64,000 nt of DNA, from the NCBI GenBank assembly GCA_964035575.1, contig OZ037868.1:620001-684000 (forward strand), given 5' to 3'. The stretch comes from Rhynchopus sp. YZ270_cl-10. Taxonomy: Eukaryota > Euglenozoa > Diplonemea > Diplonemida > Diplonemidae. The translations under genes were made by a program, and so were the position numbers. The notes under the pieces are model-generated. The model saw only the letters and a list, made by a program, of their open reading frames with translations. It ran no database searches and was not told the origin of the DNA. This document shows, piece after piece, positions 52,434-62,785 of the stretch (position 1 is the first letter of the stretch; each line of letters begins with the position of its first letter).

Positions 52434-52697
52434 TTTTTTTTACATCTTGCGAGTAACTTTCTAACGAAGGGAGGAGAGGGAAGGAAAGGGAGGGAAAAGG
52501 AATGAAATAAAACAGGGTGAAGGGATGGAGGGATGGAGGGATGGAGGGGGGTGGTCTTTGTATGTACCCTTTTTCGCTTAAAAAAATGGGCTGGGGGCGA
52601 TCCATGATCAAGTGACTTAGTAAAAAAGAAAACAAAAAAAAAAAAGGAATATCGGAAGGATGAGGGAGTTTAAAAATAAAAATAAAAAAAAGGTTGC

Positions 52698-52732
52698 AAG
52701 ATGATACTAAGCCCCATCTGCTTAATCACCTT
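52698..52732 (+). repeat. mini-hairpin type A, copy 11
   Basis: AAGATGATACTAAGCCCCATC then TGCTTAATCACCTT; loop CCCC instead of CCTC. Confidence 0.75.
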
Positions 52733-52758
52733 ACAAAAAAAGAAAACAAAATTTTTGC

Positions 52759-52793
52759 AAAATGAACTCAGTCCTCGCGCTCAGTTGCCCTTT
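52759..52793 (+). repeat. mini-hairpin type A, copy 12
   Basis: AAAATGAACTCAGTCCTCGCG then CTCAGTTGCCC; inner stem AACT(C)AG/CT(C)AGTT, a different stem from copy 1 with the same loop. Confidence 0.68.
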
Positions 52794-53204
52794 AAACAAA
52801 AACAGCCAGCGATACCACCTTGGTGTAGGTGGTAAACCTTCCCTTATCACATGATGAACATCGTTTTGTTAATAGCACACACAGTATGCCATTACCTTAA
52901 ACTCTCTCTCTCTCTCTGATCAGACCACGCACCACAAAGAGAACTACTGCGATATGCACACCCATTTATTATAAATCCAAAGAAAAAAACGCTGGTTGAG
53001 AAAAAAAAATGGAAGAACGAAAAAAAGAAAAAAAACAACAACCACAAAAGAAGTGATTTTGAACAGCGGTGACATTGGGTGAGGTCCAAAACCCCGCCAT
53101 CCTCACATCTCCACATCCCTGCTGTCCTGACCCACCCCCCAGAAAAATTTTATTTTTGATAGTGAGTGTCAGGTAATGACGTTACCTTTAAAAAGAAATT
53201 TGAG

Positions 53205-53236
53205 TGACAAACGTATGCCTCTCATGCATGCTCATG
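53205..53236 (+). repeat. mini-hairpin type B, copy 5
   Basis: GTATGCCTCTCATGCATGC; inner stem ATGC/GCAT replaces GTGC/GCAC while CCTCTC is kept. Confidence 0.72.
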
Positions 53237-53387
53237 AAAAGGGGACAAAGAGGGGGGAAAAAACGAAAAAAAGGATGATGCATTTTGTCCACAACGTCTA
53301 TAAAAAAAGAGGAATGAGATGTGGATATCATAAGTTTGCACCAGTGGGGTTAGGGTATATCATTTTTGGAGGGGGGGTTTTTTTTTT

Positions 53388-53458
53388 TGATAAATTGTTG
53401 GATTAGTGTAGTTGCCTCGGTTGTGTTGCTACAGTTTGTGCAACAATCTCCACTATCC
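53388..53458 (+). repeat. mini-hairpin type D, copy 5
   Basis: GATAAATTGTTGGATTAG...GTAGTTGCCTCGG...GCAACAATCTCCAC; three-base duplication (CAA) in the 3' arm. Confidence 0.78.
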
Positions 53459-53509
53459 AATCTCCGCTTTGTTTTTTTTTTTTTTGACTTTTATTTTGTC
53501 GCCTCATGA

Positions 53510-53683
53510 AATGAAGGGGGAAATAGAAACAAAGCTTTTTTGAACACACTTTGCGGTTCTAGGGGACGAACCGCACTGCAGAGCCACGCCTCACCCAAAC
53601 AGGTCGAGGTGTGTGCGTTTCACCACAACCCCCTCTCTCCCATGAGGTTTATCGTGTGTTGAGTGTTAGGTTTTCTATTTTTT
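53510..53683 (-). repeat. H repeat, copy 4 (inverted)
   Basis: The only H copy on the minus strand; full length, with the GCGGTTCGTCCCCTAGAACCGC hairpin and matching AAATAGAAA ends. Confidence 0.82.
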
Positions 53684-53689
53684 TTTTTT

Positions 53690-53920
53690 TTTTTTTCATA
53701 GGGTGAAAACGATCGTTTTTTTTTTTTTTTTTTTTTTTTACGAATCTGGGAAAAAGTGATCGGTCTTTTTTTTTTTTTTTTTTTTTCACGATCGTGAAGA
53801 AAAAAAAAACGATCGTTTTTTTTTTTTTTTTTTCTTCACGATCGTGAAAAAAAAGCACCTTTTTCTTCACGATCGTGAAGGAAAAAAAAAAACGATCGTT
53901 TTTTTTTTCCCATATTATGT
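53690..53920. repeat. cluster of CGATCG palindromes in T/A tracts
   Basis: At least six ACGATCGT or CACGATCGTG palindromes alternate with T- and A-runs of 9-22 nt. The same composition occurs at 57405-57515, and shorter versions at 30710-30745 and 31500-31520. Confidence 0.8.
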
Positions 53921-54416
53921 CGTTGATCGCTGGCCCACACCAGGGAGGGAGCCCCCACAGGTGCCCACAACCCCCCTGAAATCGGCCGAGAGTAACTTTT
54001 AGCGGTGTTTTGACGTAAAATGTCACCTTTTTTGCCATTTTTGGGGTGTACTTTTCTGGAACAAAATTCGCAAAACCCGAAATACGAATCGTAAAAAATC
54101 GCGACATTCTATGACATGCGTATACCATGAAGCAGCACGTCACGGCATGGCATGTAACATGCACATGTAATATCGCCAAAAACCTAGTCGTAGTAACATC
54201 ATCACTGTGCAAACCCCTGTCCATCCAATACAATTCACACTCTTTGTGGGTGGTCTTGCTGCCTTTTTGCCACAGTAATTTTTGGCCCGGCAGGCATGCT
54301 CTTGAAGCATGGCAATTTAGTGTGTATGGGGCAGGGTGTTGTTTTGTTCTGAATTCCCTTTGTTACAATATCTATCCAATCGCGAGTGGTTGTATGTGTA
54401 TCGTGAGACACTCTTT

Positions 54417-54700
54417 TTAACCCTTTACGGACCAAGAGGACATTTATGCCCATTGTGGCGGGGGATGCGGCGTTCAACACCAGGCCAAGTTGGCCAAAAG
54501 CCCCAACTTTTGTACTGTCCAACCTCTGTACAATTACGGTATATTTCGTTGGCTGGTGGTCTGAAGAGTGATCTGACCATATTCTCCAGGTATAACAAAT
54601 GCCCAAATAATGCATTGGCGAAGGAATTTTGCACTTTTGACCATCACACATTACTTGTATTTTTACCGGTTTTTTAATGAGTACAACCTATGTCAGAGCA
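54417..54700 (-). mobile_element. piggyBac-type element fragment, one end
   Basis: TTAA-CCCTTTACGGACC at 54417 opens a segment that matches the transposase side of the 19.7-kb element, in the opposite orientation, up to about 54545. The other end was not found. A deletion derivative. Confidence 0.7.
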
Positions 54701-55007
54701 CGCTGTCTCACAGATTTTAGAATTTGGGGGGGTCACGCAACAGGGATTACGCAGCTCCCCATACTTATCGCTAAATATGCCGTTTTCCCCGAAAAATTTT
54801 AGAATTCCACGCCCAATTTCTTTCTTTTTGGCAAAAAAAGGTCCTCAGAAGCTCAATTCCGGAAACAAATACGGGGGGAGCGACGTTTTCCAACTCCTCC
54901 GCCATCAGCAGGAACACCTCCGTTTTCTCTTGAATCTGTGACGCTTGTTGCTGAGAAACAGGGCAACAGCGCGTTCAAGCATATTCCCCATATTTTCAGT
55001 GTTAAAC
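54701..55007. other. unassigned repeat-like DNA
   Basis: No gene or clear element boundary seen. Confidence 0.4.
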
Positions 55008-55950
55008 TCGTGGCGAAGCCACGGTACGCAACATTTCTAAAAAATGCGCTTACAATTGCACCTTTTTTTACAGCCAAACTATGTCATGGAAAGGATGTAA
55101 TGCAAGCTTGCGCCGCAGGCGCATGGTACGCTACTTTTTTCTTTGCCCTTATCCTTCTTTCTCACTCCTCATTGCTTCCCAAAGGTTCTGGCGAAGCCAC
55201 GGTACGCAACATTTCTTTAAAATGTTGACATAAAATGGCACTTTTGTTGGTAACTATCGTCCAGTTCCGTAAATTTTACTTCCATATTTTGCTAAAACGA
55301 AAGTTTCTAGCGAAGCCACGGTACGCAACATTTCTAAAAATTGCGCTTAAAATTGCCTACTATGTCGCGGGAAGGGTGGGTTGAAAGCTCGCGCCGCAGT
55401 GCATCTTCCTTTTCCGGTAAAATAGAAGAAAATTGTCTTCTAAAAATAGATCTGTGGGGGGTAGGTGAGAGGTGGGCGGAGCCCCCACTCCTCACCTAAC
55501 CCCACCCCAGCCTCAATCCAAAACCCTGTATTTTTTTTTTTGGTATTTTTTGAGCTGAGATTTTCAAAAAATACCAAAAATACCAGGGTCAACCGCTGTG
55601 ATGCTCATTGTTTAGAACACAGGGCTATTTCTAAATATGGGGTCCGGAGTCCAAAATCCAATCCGGGACACAATTTTGGCAGATTTATTTTGGGCCAAAA
55701 ACGTCTTCATTTACATTTTTGGGATTCGCCCGTGCAGTGGTGGGGTCAATCTCGAAAATTGGATTTTTTGACCACTTAAATTTTGGGAAATATGAGCCCG
55801 GTCACTTATACGTGGGCCCATTTTCGGCTAAAATTTTCCTCAAAATCCGGGTTTGTAAAATTGACCCTTCTGTGAAGGAAGGTTGTGGAAAAGGGTCCTT
55901 ATTTGCATTTTTGGAAGCCGCCCGTGCAGTGGTGGGGTCAATTTGCAGAA
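55008..55950. mobile_element. J- and K-type transposon fragments
   Basis: J-type palindromes GGCGAAGCC (55010, 55190, 55307) and GCGCCGCAGGCGC (about 55110), each followed by GGTACGC(A/T)AC, then two K-type units (55722-55860, 55905-55950). Both kinds occur together inside the 13459-14728 element, so this is a scrambled relative of it. Confidence 0.65.
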
Positions 55951-56039
55951 TTGGGCAAGTTCTTGCAAGACAACGGGTAATGTTTGTTAGATCTAAGGAG
56001 GGAAGGGGAGCGTTTGTAGCTCACACAGCACCCCAAACC

Positions 56040-56290
56040 CTGGCCTCTCTGTCCACAGCACACAGCTCTTCCCCTGAGTTCCATTTGTGACTCAACATGC
56101 TGAGCGCATCTTCAGTACGATGGGTGGATGAGCGAGAAGAGGCGCAACTGGCTAGTTGCACCAAAGCTGCACAAGCTTGTGGTCGTAGCACGCAGTTTGC
56201 GCGAGAGCAAGCCGCCACAAGAGAATGGTTGCAGGAGGAGAAGGAGCGTGCGGGAGCTATATTGACTGCGACGCGACAGCTGAGGACCCC
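56040..56290 (+). pseudogene. hAT transposase C-terminal fragment
   Basis: Plus-strand sequence gives QHAERIFSTMG and, one base out of frame, WMSEKRRNWLVAPKLHKL followed by ARSLRE. This is the hAT dimerisation-domain pattern (AERxFSxxG...RRNRL). One frameshift separates the two halves, and only about 60 residues of the domain are recognisable. Confidence 0.72.
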
Positions 56291-57404
56291 AAGGTTGATG
56301 ATGATGCTGAGCATCACGACTCTGACATCAGTGAAGGCTCTTGGGACTAAACGCATACAGTCTTGTCCGTACCCATTTCTCCCACACAAGTCACCACCCC
56401 CTTGTGACTTGCCTGTAACAGTGGAAACGTTTCCCTCCCAGCCGCAAACCCGTTCAGTGTATCGTGAGCCACTGCAGTGACCCACTCACGCTCGACCCTG
56501 TCCCTCCTTGTAAACAGTTCGCCTTCTCCTACGTTGTGCTAAGGAAAACCAAAAAACATGCTCAAAAATGATGGGCACGGGGGTCAGACTCCACTTCTGA
56601 CCACCTAAAATTAGGTCATACACGTGTTATACCCCAAACTGACCAAGAAATTTTCCCAGTGTTCGATGGTGATCGAATTAAATCGGTGGTAAAAAGTGAA
56701 AAATGGGGCATGCCAGGCCCACGTCAATCAGCCTAAAAATGTTGCAACTTTAAACGCGCGTCTCTCCCGTACACCAATATACACTTTTTAACACATACAG
56801 TACAGCAAGGGAAAACCAAGGGATTTTACCCTGTGTTCTCCTTGTTACGGCTGCACTAACCTAATCATCAAAACTGCTCGATTTTGGCTTTATCTAAAAG
56901 ATCGACATCAATTCTTACGAAATATAATTTATTTTACGATTTTGAGTAGAATTCTGTTTGCAGGGCGAAGTCACGAGGCAGGGGGTGATTTTGGGGGTGA
57001 GCGCCAAAAAAAGTCCTTTTCCTAGGGTTGACCCACCTCCCTCCAGCATCCAACGATATGACATTTTCACGAAAGTTGTCGATTCTTGCCTTATTCTTGT
57101 CACACAGAAAAAAAATGTTTTTACGAAAATGAGTAGAACCCCATTACCCCTACCAACGTGTGGCATTCGTGCGCCACTATAGTGGCACTTGCTATGGGTA
57201 AAAACGGTTTTCTGGTTTTAGTGCCTCGCTGGCGACATCCGTTGGGGGGGATTCTGGTGTGAGAATGTTCTCGATTTTTGCTTTATTTGAAAGATTCGCC
57301 ACAAAATCGTTTCAAGGAAAAGAGTCGGTCAAAAAGTCCAAGTAGAACCCAGAAACTCTCCCTTGCCACCCATTTCACGCCCATGCCCCTTGTACTACTA
57401 GAGG

Positions 57405-57515
57405 AAAAAAAAAAACGATCGTGAAAAAAAAAAACGATCGTGAAAAAAAAAAAAAAAATGTCAAGATCTTGAAAAAAAGTTCAAGATCTTGAAAAAAACC
57501 GTCACGATCGTTCTC
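57405..57515. repeat. second cluster of CGATCG / AAGATCTT palindromes
   Basis: A-tracts alternate with ACGATCGTG and TCAAGATCTTGA palindromes, all containing GATC. It mirrors 53690-53920. Confidence 0.75.
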
Positions 57516-58505
57516 ACACTATGTTTTTTTCCATAAATATTCAGGCTCTCCGCTAGGATTTCCGATTTTGAAAATGTTCTGTTGATGGTCCACGTGGTGG
57601 GGTACATGCTTGCGCCGCAGGCGCACGGTACGCAACTTTTTTTTTATTTTCAACGCCCGATTTTGACTTTTTTTTTTTTGGGACGTTTGAGCACTCACCT
57701 CTCCATATCTTCTTCTCCTGAGCTTTTTTGACAGGTAGAACGGGTCTGAACCACTCAGCAGAACTTTTTTTTTTTTTTCTTTCCCCCCCATTTTCAAAAA
57801 GTTCTGTTGACAATCAACAGAACTTTAGTACCTAGCGGAGTTCCTGAAATAATGTAGACATGAGAACATTGATCTACTCTGTGAGGTTTCCGATACGCAG
57901 TTCATCCTGAACCCCATTTTGCTGTTTGTATTGACCATCACCCCACAGAGATAGGCTGTGGACGCAAATGTCACCTAAATGCCATAAAAGAGGTGAAGAT
58001 ACTTCCTGTTTGTTTGTTTTTCCGTTAGCCTATGAGGGTAGAGGCGTGTAGGTGGAGGGGGTTTTTTGTGAGCGCAAATCTGGGGGGAAAAAAGAGAGAA
58101 AACGTGAAAAAGTTTGGTAATTTTGTGTCTGACCGCCTTTTTTTTTGTGAAAAAGACTCCCATGTGGTACAGAATTGAGAGAATTTTTCGAAATTGTTTT
58201 CGTGTACTTTATATTCCGAAGAAAGGGGGGTAAATAAAATAAAACTCAGTCTCTCAGAGCCTCAGATCCAAAAGGGCTCAGTCTTATAGCCCTGGAATAA
58301 GGCGTCAATAAAAGACGGGGAAAAAAAAAAGCGGATCGTACCCTACGCGGGCACAGTGCAGCTCTATAAAAAAACAAAACACGGTGATAAAGGTCGTTAT
58401 TGATGCAGCCACCTCCTGACTGACGTACTGTACGATGCCAGCCCCATATGAAAGCGCAATGATTAATAAGGGGGGGGGGGGGAAGGGGGAAGTGGGGGAG
58501 GGGAA

Positions 58506-58544
58506 GGTTGAACAGTGCGAACGCCCTCAACAGCAGCAGGCACC
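58506..58544 (+). repeat. mini-hairpin type C, copy 5
   Basis: AACAGTGCGAACGCCCTCAA then CAGCAGGCACC; stem GTGC/GCAC. Confidence 0.58.
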
Positions 58545-58665
58545 AAGTAAATAGAAAGAGTATTTTCAGCATATGCAATCAATAAATTGATAGTATATGG
58601 TGAGGGATCAACAACAATGTTCCGTCTTTCTTTTTATGGTATATGTTAGAAAGAGAAAGCTTGCT

Positions 58666-58696
58666 AGACGAATGTGCCTCTCGTGCACACCCATCT
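58666..58696 (+). repeat. mini-hairpin type B, copy 6
   Basis: AGACGAATGTGCCTCTCG then TGCACACCCATCT; consensus inner stem. Confidence 0.78.
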
Positions 58697-59073
58697 AAAA
58701 ACCGGCAGAAAACCCCCCTGATTACTGGCTGCGTACATATTACACCATGCACGTACGGCCAGTATTTATTGCGGTGAACACTATTTAAGTCCGTATTTTC
58801 GGCCCAGCATAGGGGTGATTAATATGCCGGTTTACCGGTTTTGAAAACCGGAAAAACTGGTTTGGAGATTTTGAAGGGGGAAAAAAATCCACACAATGGG
58901 CCGTCTTCCAAAGGGCCGTCGTTTGAACAAGACTGTCGAGCAAATGGCATTTTCTTCCGGTCTTCGGTCTTCCCCTATGCCCTACTACCTCATCCCAAAC
59001 TTTGCCAACTCATGTCATTTTTTTAGAAGGTACAAATAGGGTACTAAATTGTACCAAACTTTTCTTAATAGAA

Positions 59074-59238
59074 CGGGCAAGGACAGTCTGGTACCTCCAG
59101 GGTTTGACTTTTTGGACAGAACCACAAAGGTTAACGATAAAAAAACAGTTCAGCGCCACAACGTTCTTGGTTACCGGTGTGGTTCTGAACTGTCCAAAAG
59201 TCAAACCTGGGGGTTACCAGACTGCCCTTGCCCCTTAA
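59074..59238. mobile_element. about 165-bp foldback MITE
   Basis: The arms GGGCAAGGACAGTCTGGTA and its near-complement at the right pair over about 50 bp with few mismatches, leaving a small A-rich loop. Confidence 0.75.
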
Positions 59239-59775
59239 AAGAAAAGTATGCAATATGATCTGATACTCTAGTGTTTAGTCTGATTAGATTATTCTTTGGT
59301 TTATTCATCAGTCCATCTGATACTCCAATGTTTAGTCACTTTGATCACTATCACATTTTAAAAAAAAATGCAATTCGAAGACAGCACGAAAAAAAAAAAA
59401 AATCAATACGAAAAAGAGGGGAAATAATGAAACAATAAAACTAGAAAAAAAAAAGAGGGCAGCGAGAAGAGGGAAGGGAAGGGGGGGAGAGAAAAAAAAA
59501 CGATAAAAAAAACATGGATACCGTTACTAAAATACACCACAGACATTGGGGGGGATGTATTGTGTGGGGCACCTATTTTTTTGTAAAATGGGCGACTCAT
59601 ACAATTGTCTGGAGTAACGATATATCTTTTTTTTTGACACAGATACATAAAATAGCAAAAATATCAAACATAGCAAAAGGAGTACTAAAAAAAACAACAA
59701 CAAACAAAACAAAAAAAAGATTTAAAGCGCTGATATCGCAGTCATGAGAAATCCGGAGGGATTCGCGTCTTTCAT

Positions 59776-59809
59776 TAGATGAACCTAGCCTCTCATGCTT
59801 TGTCACCTT
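59776..59809 (+). repeat. mini-hairpin type A, copy 13
   Basis: TAGATGAACCTAGCCTCTCA then TGCTTTGTCACCTT; inner stem shortened. Confidence 0.65.
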
Positions 59810-59875
59810 CAAAGGGGGGGGATTGGGTCAAATGATGGAGGTTTTGAGGCAGAAAAAAAGAAGAAAAAAGCTTAT

Positions 59876-59902
59876 AAGATGAACCCAAGCCTTGCATTGC
59901 TT
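59876..59902 (+). repeat. mini-hairpin type A, copy 14 (truncated)
   Basis: AAGATGAACCCAAGCCTTGCA then TTGCTT; the outer 3' arm is replaced by an A-run. Confidence 0.55.
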
Positions 59903-59929
59903 AAAAAAAAAAGAAAAAAAAAAGCTTTG

Positions 59930-59963
59930 TAAGACGGATGTGCCTCTTGTACACACACATCTT
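59930..59963 (+). repeat. mini-hairpin type B, copy 7
   Basis: AAGACGGATGTGCCTCTTG then TACACACACATCTT; inner stem TGTGC/GTACA with one G-U pair. Confidence 0.75.
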
Positions 59964-60244
59964 TTCTTTTACCACTATCGTTATCGCGCTGGAACTCGCT
60001 GGGGGTTTGAAGATGGAGCTGTCTCTCGCCGTCACAAAGACAGGGTTATTTACCTCATTTCATTTTTACTCTCATCACTGACCACAATTCTCCCCTATTT
60101 TCTCTCTGTACGACGGAGCGTTCTTTTTAAAGGGACAGAGAGCACACAACGCATCTCATGAAGCAGAGAGCACACAACGCATCTCATGAAGGAGCTTTTT
60201 TTTGTGGGTATTGTGAGGGAAGAAGAAAAGAAGAGAAAAAAATT

Positions 60245-60281
60245 AGAAGATGAATGTGCTTCAATGAATGTGCACACATCT
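60245..60281 (+). repeat. mini-hairpin type B, copy 8
   Basis: AGAAGATGAATGTGCTTCAA then TGAATGTGCACACATCT; longer loop, TTC in place of CTC. Confidence 0.62.
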
Positions 60282-60333
60282 ATCAGAATCAAAGGTTTGC
60301 GAGAGAAAAAAAACCCCATCACTGAATCGTCAC

Positions 60334-60364
<31 letters not shown>

Positions 60365-60655
60365 TAGTAACTCTGATAGGTAAGTAAAAGGAAAAAAGGT
60401 TTTTTCGTTGATTGCAAGCTACGCTTGTAGGAATAAAAAAAAAAAAATGGAGAAAAAGGAAGAGAGCAAAATCACATAAACACCATTGGGGCCTTATTCT
60501 GCAAGAATTACCCCTATTAGTTATCAAACACCCTTGTGGGCTATATTTCCGGCTAGGGATAGCCCACGTCTGCTCTCAAACACACACACACACACCCTAT
60601 TTCGCGCTAAAAAAGGAGAACGGTATTTGCACCGAAAGAGAGAGAAAGAAAGAGA

Positions 60656-60692
60656 GTGATGTAACATAAGCCTCGCGTTGCTTGGGGCATCA
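60656..60692 (+). repeat. mini-hairpin type A, copy 15
   Basis: GTGATGTAACATAAGCCTCG then CGTTGCTTGGGGCATCAT; outer GATG/CATC, inner AAGC/GCTT. Confidence 0.62.
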
Positions 60693-60719
60693 TGAACGAC
60701 CCCATTTTTTCCCGTTTTT

Positions 60720-60769
60720 GAAAACTTGGTTGTATTAGTGTAGACACCCGAGGATGAACTCCACTATAC
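60720..60769 (+). repeat. mini-hairpin type F, copy 5
   Basis: Matches copy 1 (8190) through the whole core although they are 52 kb apart. Confidence 0.8.
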
Positions 60770-61113
60770 CCTTTTTTTGAACCCATATTTTCCCGATATT
60801 CCACTGTTAGGGGGGAGTTATCGCAGTTTTAAAAAAACACTCGTGTATCTCAAAATATAGTACTTTCTTCGAGCATATCCTCCCCGTGAGAACGAAAACA
60901 ACAGCAACTGCAACGTAGATAAGAGTATACACGGATGTTCTTGTACTACAAATCACACCCTTGCGAAGTGGGTGATATGTCCATGAAACAAATACACCCC
61001 CTTTTCCTTTCCACTCTCTAGGCAAATGCCAACATAAAACCCCAGCCCAAAAAAGAGATTAGGATATAATTTTCAATCGAAAGATCCCACAAAAAGAAAA
61101 AAGAAAAGTTTTT

Positions 61114-61147
61114 AAGATGATCCTAAGCCTCTGTGCATAGTCACCTT
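61114..61147 (+). repeat. mini-hairpin type A, copy 16
   Basis: AAGATGATCCTAAGCCTCTG then TGCATAGTCACCTT; consensus outer stem. Confidence 0.75.
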
Positions 61148-61363
61148 GAGAAAAAAAAATAGGTCGTGAGGAAAGAGCAAAAAAAATAAAACAAATATTT
61201 GCAGTGGAATATAAGTAAAAAAAACCCCCCGCCCCCCCCGAGTATCAATTCATTAATGGACTGCCAATCCATCGGGGTAATCACCCCTCCCCCTCCTCCC
61301 CTCCCCGGATTCATCAAGATCACAGAGGGGGAAATTTATTTTTTGAAAAATTGGTCGTTTTTT

Positions 61364-61960
61364 TCACTCCAGCTTCTTCAACCCAAGCAGACCGTCCTCT
61401 GTGTCTTCGTCTAGATCCCAGGAGGATTTTTCATCGATGTCTTGGAGTCCGATCATGACTACTTCTTCTTCGTCATAGCGGATTTCACAGACCTCTTCAG
61501 CACCACGGCAGAGGGCGAGGACGAGCACCACACAACAGCCTATCGAGGTCCAGGCAAGCATCGAGAGAAGGTACATACGGTTCTGCACTGCCTGCATCTC
61601 CGGCTCCAAGGCAATTTGCTGGTTAATCGGCAGGGTGTTGTAGTCACACCAATGAGCGTGCGGACGGACAAACATCATGCCCACCATCGACACAAACGAC
61701 AAAAACACAAACGGCACAACCAACACCCGATCCTGGCTTGCATGCGCAAAGCAGCCATGGAACATCAACGCAATACCCGTCACAAACCCGTTGTACCAAA
61801 CAAACATAAAAACCATCAACGGCCACTCAGGGCGACACAACGACGGGTGGCAGAAAAACCGGATAATCACGAAGTACCAACAGCAGATCACCAGCCATGC
61901 GGAAACCAACGCAAAAAAGCGGTTTTGCACCGTCTCAACGGGGGCATGCGCGCTTCCCAT
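61364..61960 (-). CDS. four-helix membrane protein with H-x-H-W-C motif
   Basis: 198 residues from ATG at 61960 (MGSAHAPVET); the longer upstream frame is AT-rich and phenylalanine-biased, so not used. Four hydrophobic helices: LVSAWLVICCWYFVIIRFF, LMVFMFVWYNGFVTGIALMF, VLVVPFVFLSFVSMVGMMFV and LLSMLAWTSIGCCVVLVLAL. A loop RPHAHWCDYNTLP lies between helices 3 and 4. The C-terminal tail is acidic. The loop resembles HPHPKWCQYQ in the gene at 63163, so the two may be distant paralogues. Family unknown. Confidence 0.75.
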   Translation of the reverse strand: MGSAHAPVETVQNRFFALVSAWLVICCWYFVIIRFFCHPSLCRPEWPLMVFMFVWYNGFVTGIALMFHGCFAHASQDRVLVVPFVFLSFVSMVGMMFVRPHAHWCDYNTLPINQQIALEPEMQAVQNRMYLLSMLAWTSIGCCVVLVLALCRGAEEVCEIRYDEEEVVMIGLQDIDEKSSWDLDEDTEDGLLGLKKLE

Positions 61961-62274
61961 GACAGGGGAGATGGAGAAGGGGAGGAGAGGGGAGAAGGGG
62001 GAAATGTGGGTGGGGGGTGCAGATACTATTTTGTCTGTGCCTGTAGGAAGAGAGGGGAGAGGGGGGGTGTTGAAAAATACTGTTTTCTTGTATCGGTGGG
62101 TAGGTAAAAAAAAGGGGGAAATGATCATGTTTCTTACATGTAAAAAGGTATCTTTTTTTTGAGCGCAGACATTCAAATATACATCAAAACGGCTGTGCCA
62201 GAGACAAAAAAAAACATAGGAAAACGCAAAAAAAGGGGGGAAGGCGAAATAGGAGACCCACGCAGAGGGGAAGG

Positions 62275-62325
62275 TGAAAAGTACCGAAACGCCTCTGCGA
62301 ACACAAGGCACTGATTTCTCTGCGG
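62275..62325 (+). repeat. mini-hairpin type C, copy 6
   Basis: GTACCGAAACGCCTCTGCG then CACAAGGCACTG, followed by TTCTCTGCGGG as after copy 2. Confidence 0.58.
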
Positions 62326-62380
62326 GTTGTCGCCTCTGCAACAAGGATTTCCCCTTTTTCCCTTTGCTCCCTTTTTTTTA

Positions 62381-62443
62381 TTGATAAATTGTTGGAGCAG
62401 TGGAGTTGCCTCGGCTGTGATGCCACAGTTGTGCAATCTCCAC
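62381..62443 (+). repeat. mini-hairpin type D, copy 6
   Basis: GATAAATTGTTGGAGCAG then GGAGTTGCCTCGG and GCAATCTCCACC; the core is consensus. Confidence 0.8.
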
Positions 62444-62785
62444 CTTTTTTCTTCTAGGGATCTATAGGTTTCTTATTCAGTTCTAGACGTTGGGAGGAGT
62501 AAAAAAAAGGTGTGGAAAAAATAATAATCGCATAATAGACTCCTCCGTTCTAAGCCCACCCTCCCCTGTTCCCTCGAGTTGCACCCAGACTCAGATTGAA
62601 TCTGAATCTGAAAAAATGTGTTACGCTGGCAGTTACAGCGAACCAAACGGCCAGATCAGGAGGCCTTTTCTTGAGAAGTGGAAGTTCTGGAATAGCGAAA
62701 GACTGTCCGAATGGCAGCTACACTAACCAAACAGATTGTCAAAAACAAGCAAAAAAAAAAAACAAAAACAAAAGTGAAGTCGATA

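Larger units (their letters stand above)
49508..53690. other. gene-free AT-rich region
   Basis: No supported gene. Long A/T tracts, hairpins of types A, B, C, D, E and F, an H copy, a (GGATGGAG)n tract near 52520-52548 and a palindrome TGCCTACGAT...ATCGTAGGCA at 51825-51855. Confidence 0.65.
56291..61363. other. gene-free repeat-rich region
   Basis: No host gene. It contains a J-type palindrome (57607), the second CGATCG cluster (57405-57515), hairpins A, B, C and F, a G-like motif (58391-58436), a foldback MITE (59074-59238), a paired 29-bp repeat (60134-60191) and T/A runs up to about 28 nt. Confidence 0.6.

Noticed and set aside
59002-59258. Plus-strand frames around 59.0-59.2 kb
   Set aside because: Produced by the inverted arms of the foldback MITE.
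8453-61147. Type A hairpins as SECIS elements (AUGA start, nearby tRNA-Sec)
   Set aside because: They are far too short, lack the GA/AG quartet partner and the long second helix, and are not linked to genes with in-frame UGA.
8453-61147. Type A hairpins as Helitron 3' ends
   Set aside because: No CTRR terminus or TC start follows the hairpins, and they recur far too closely.
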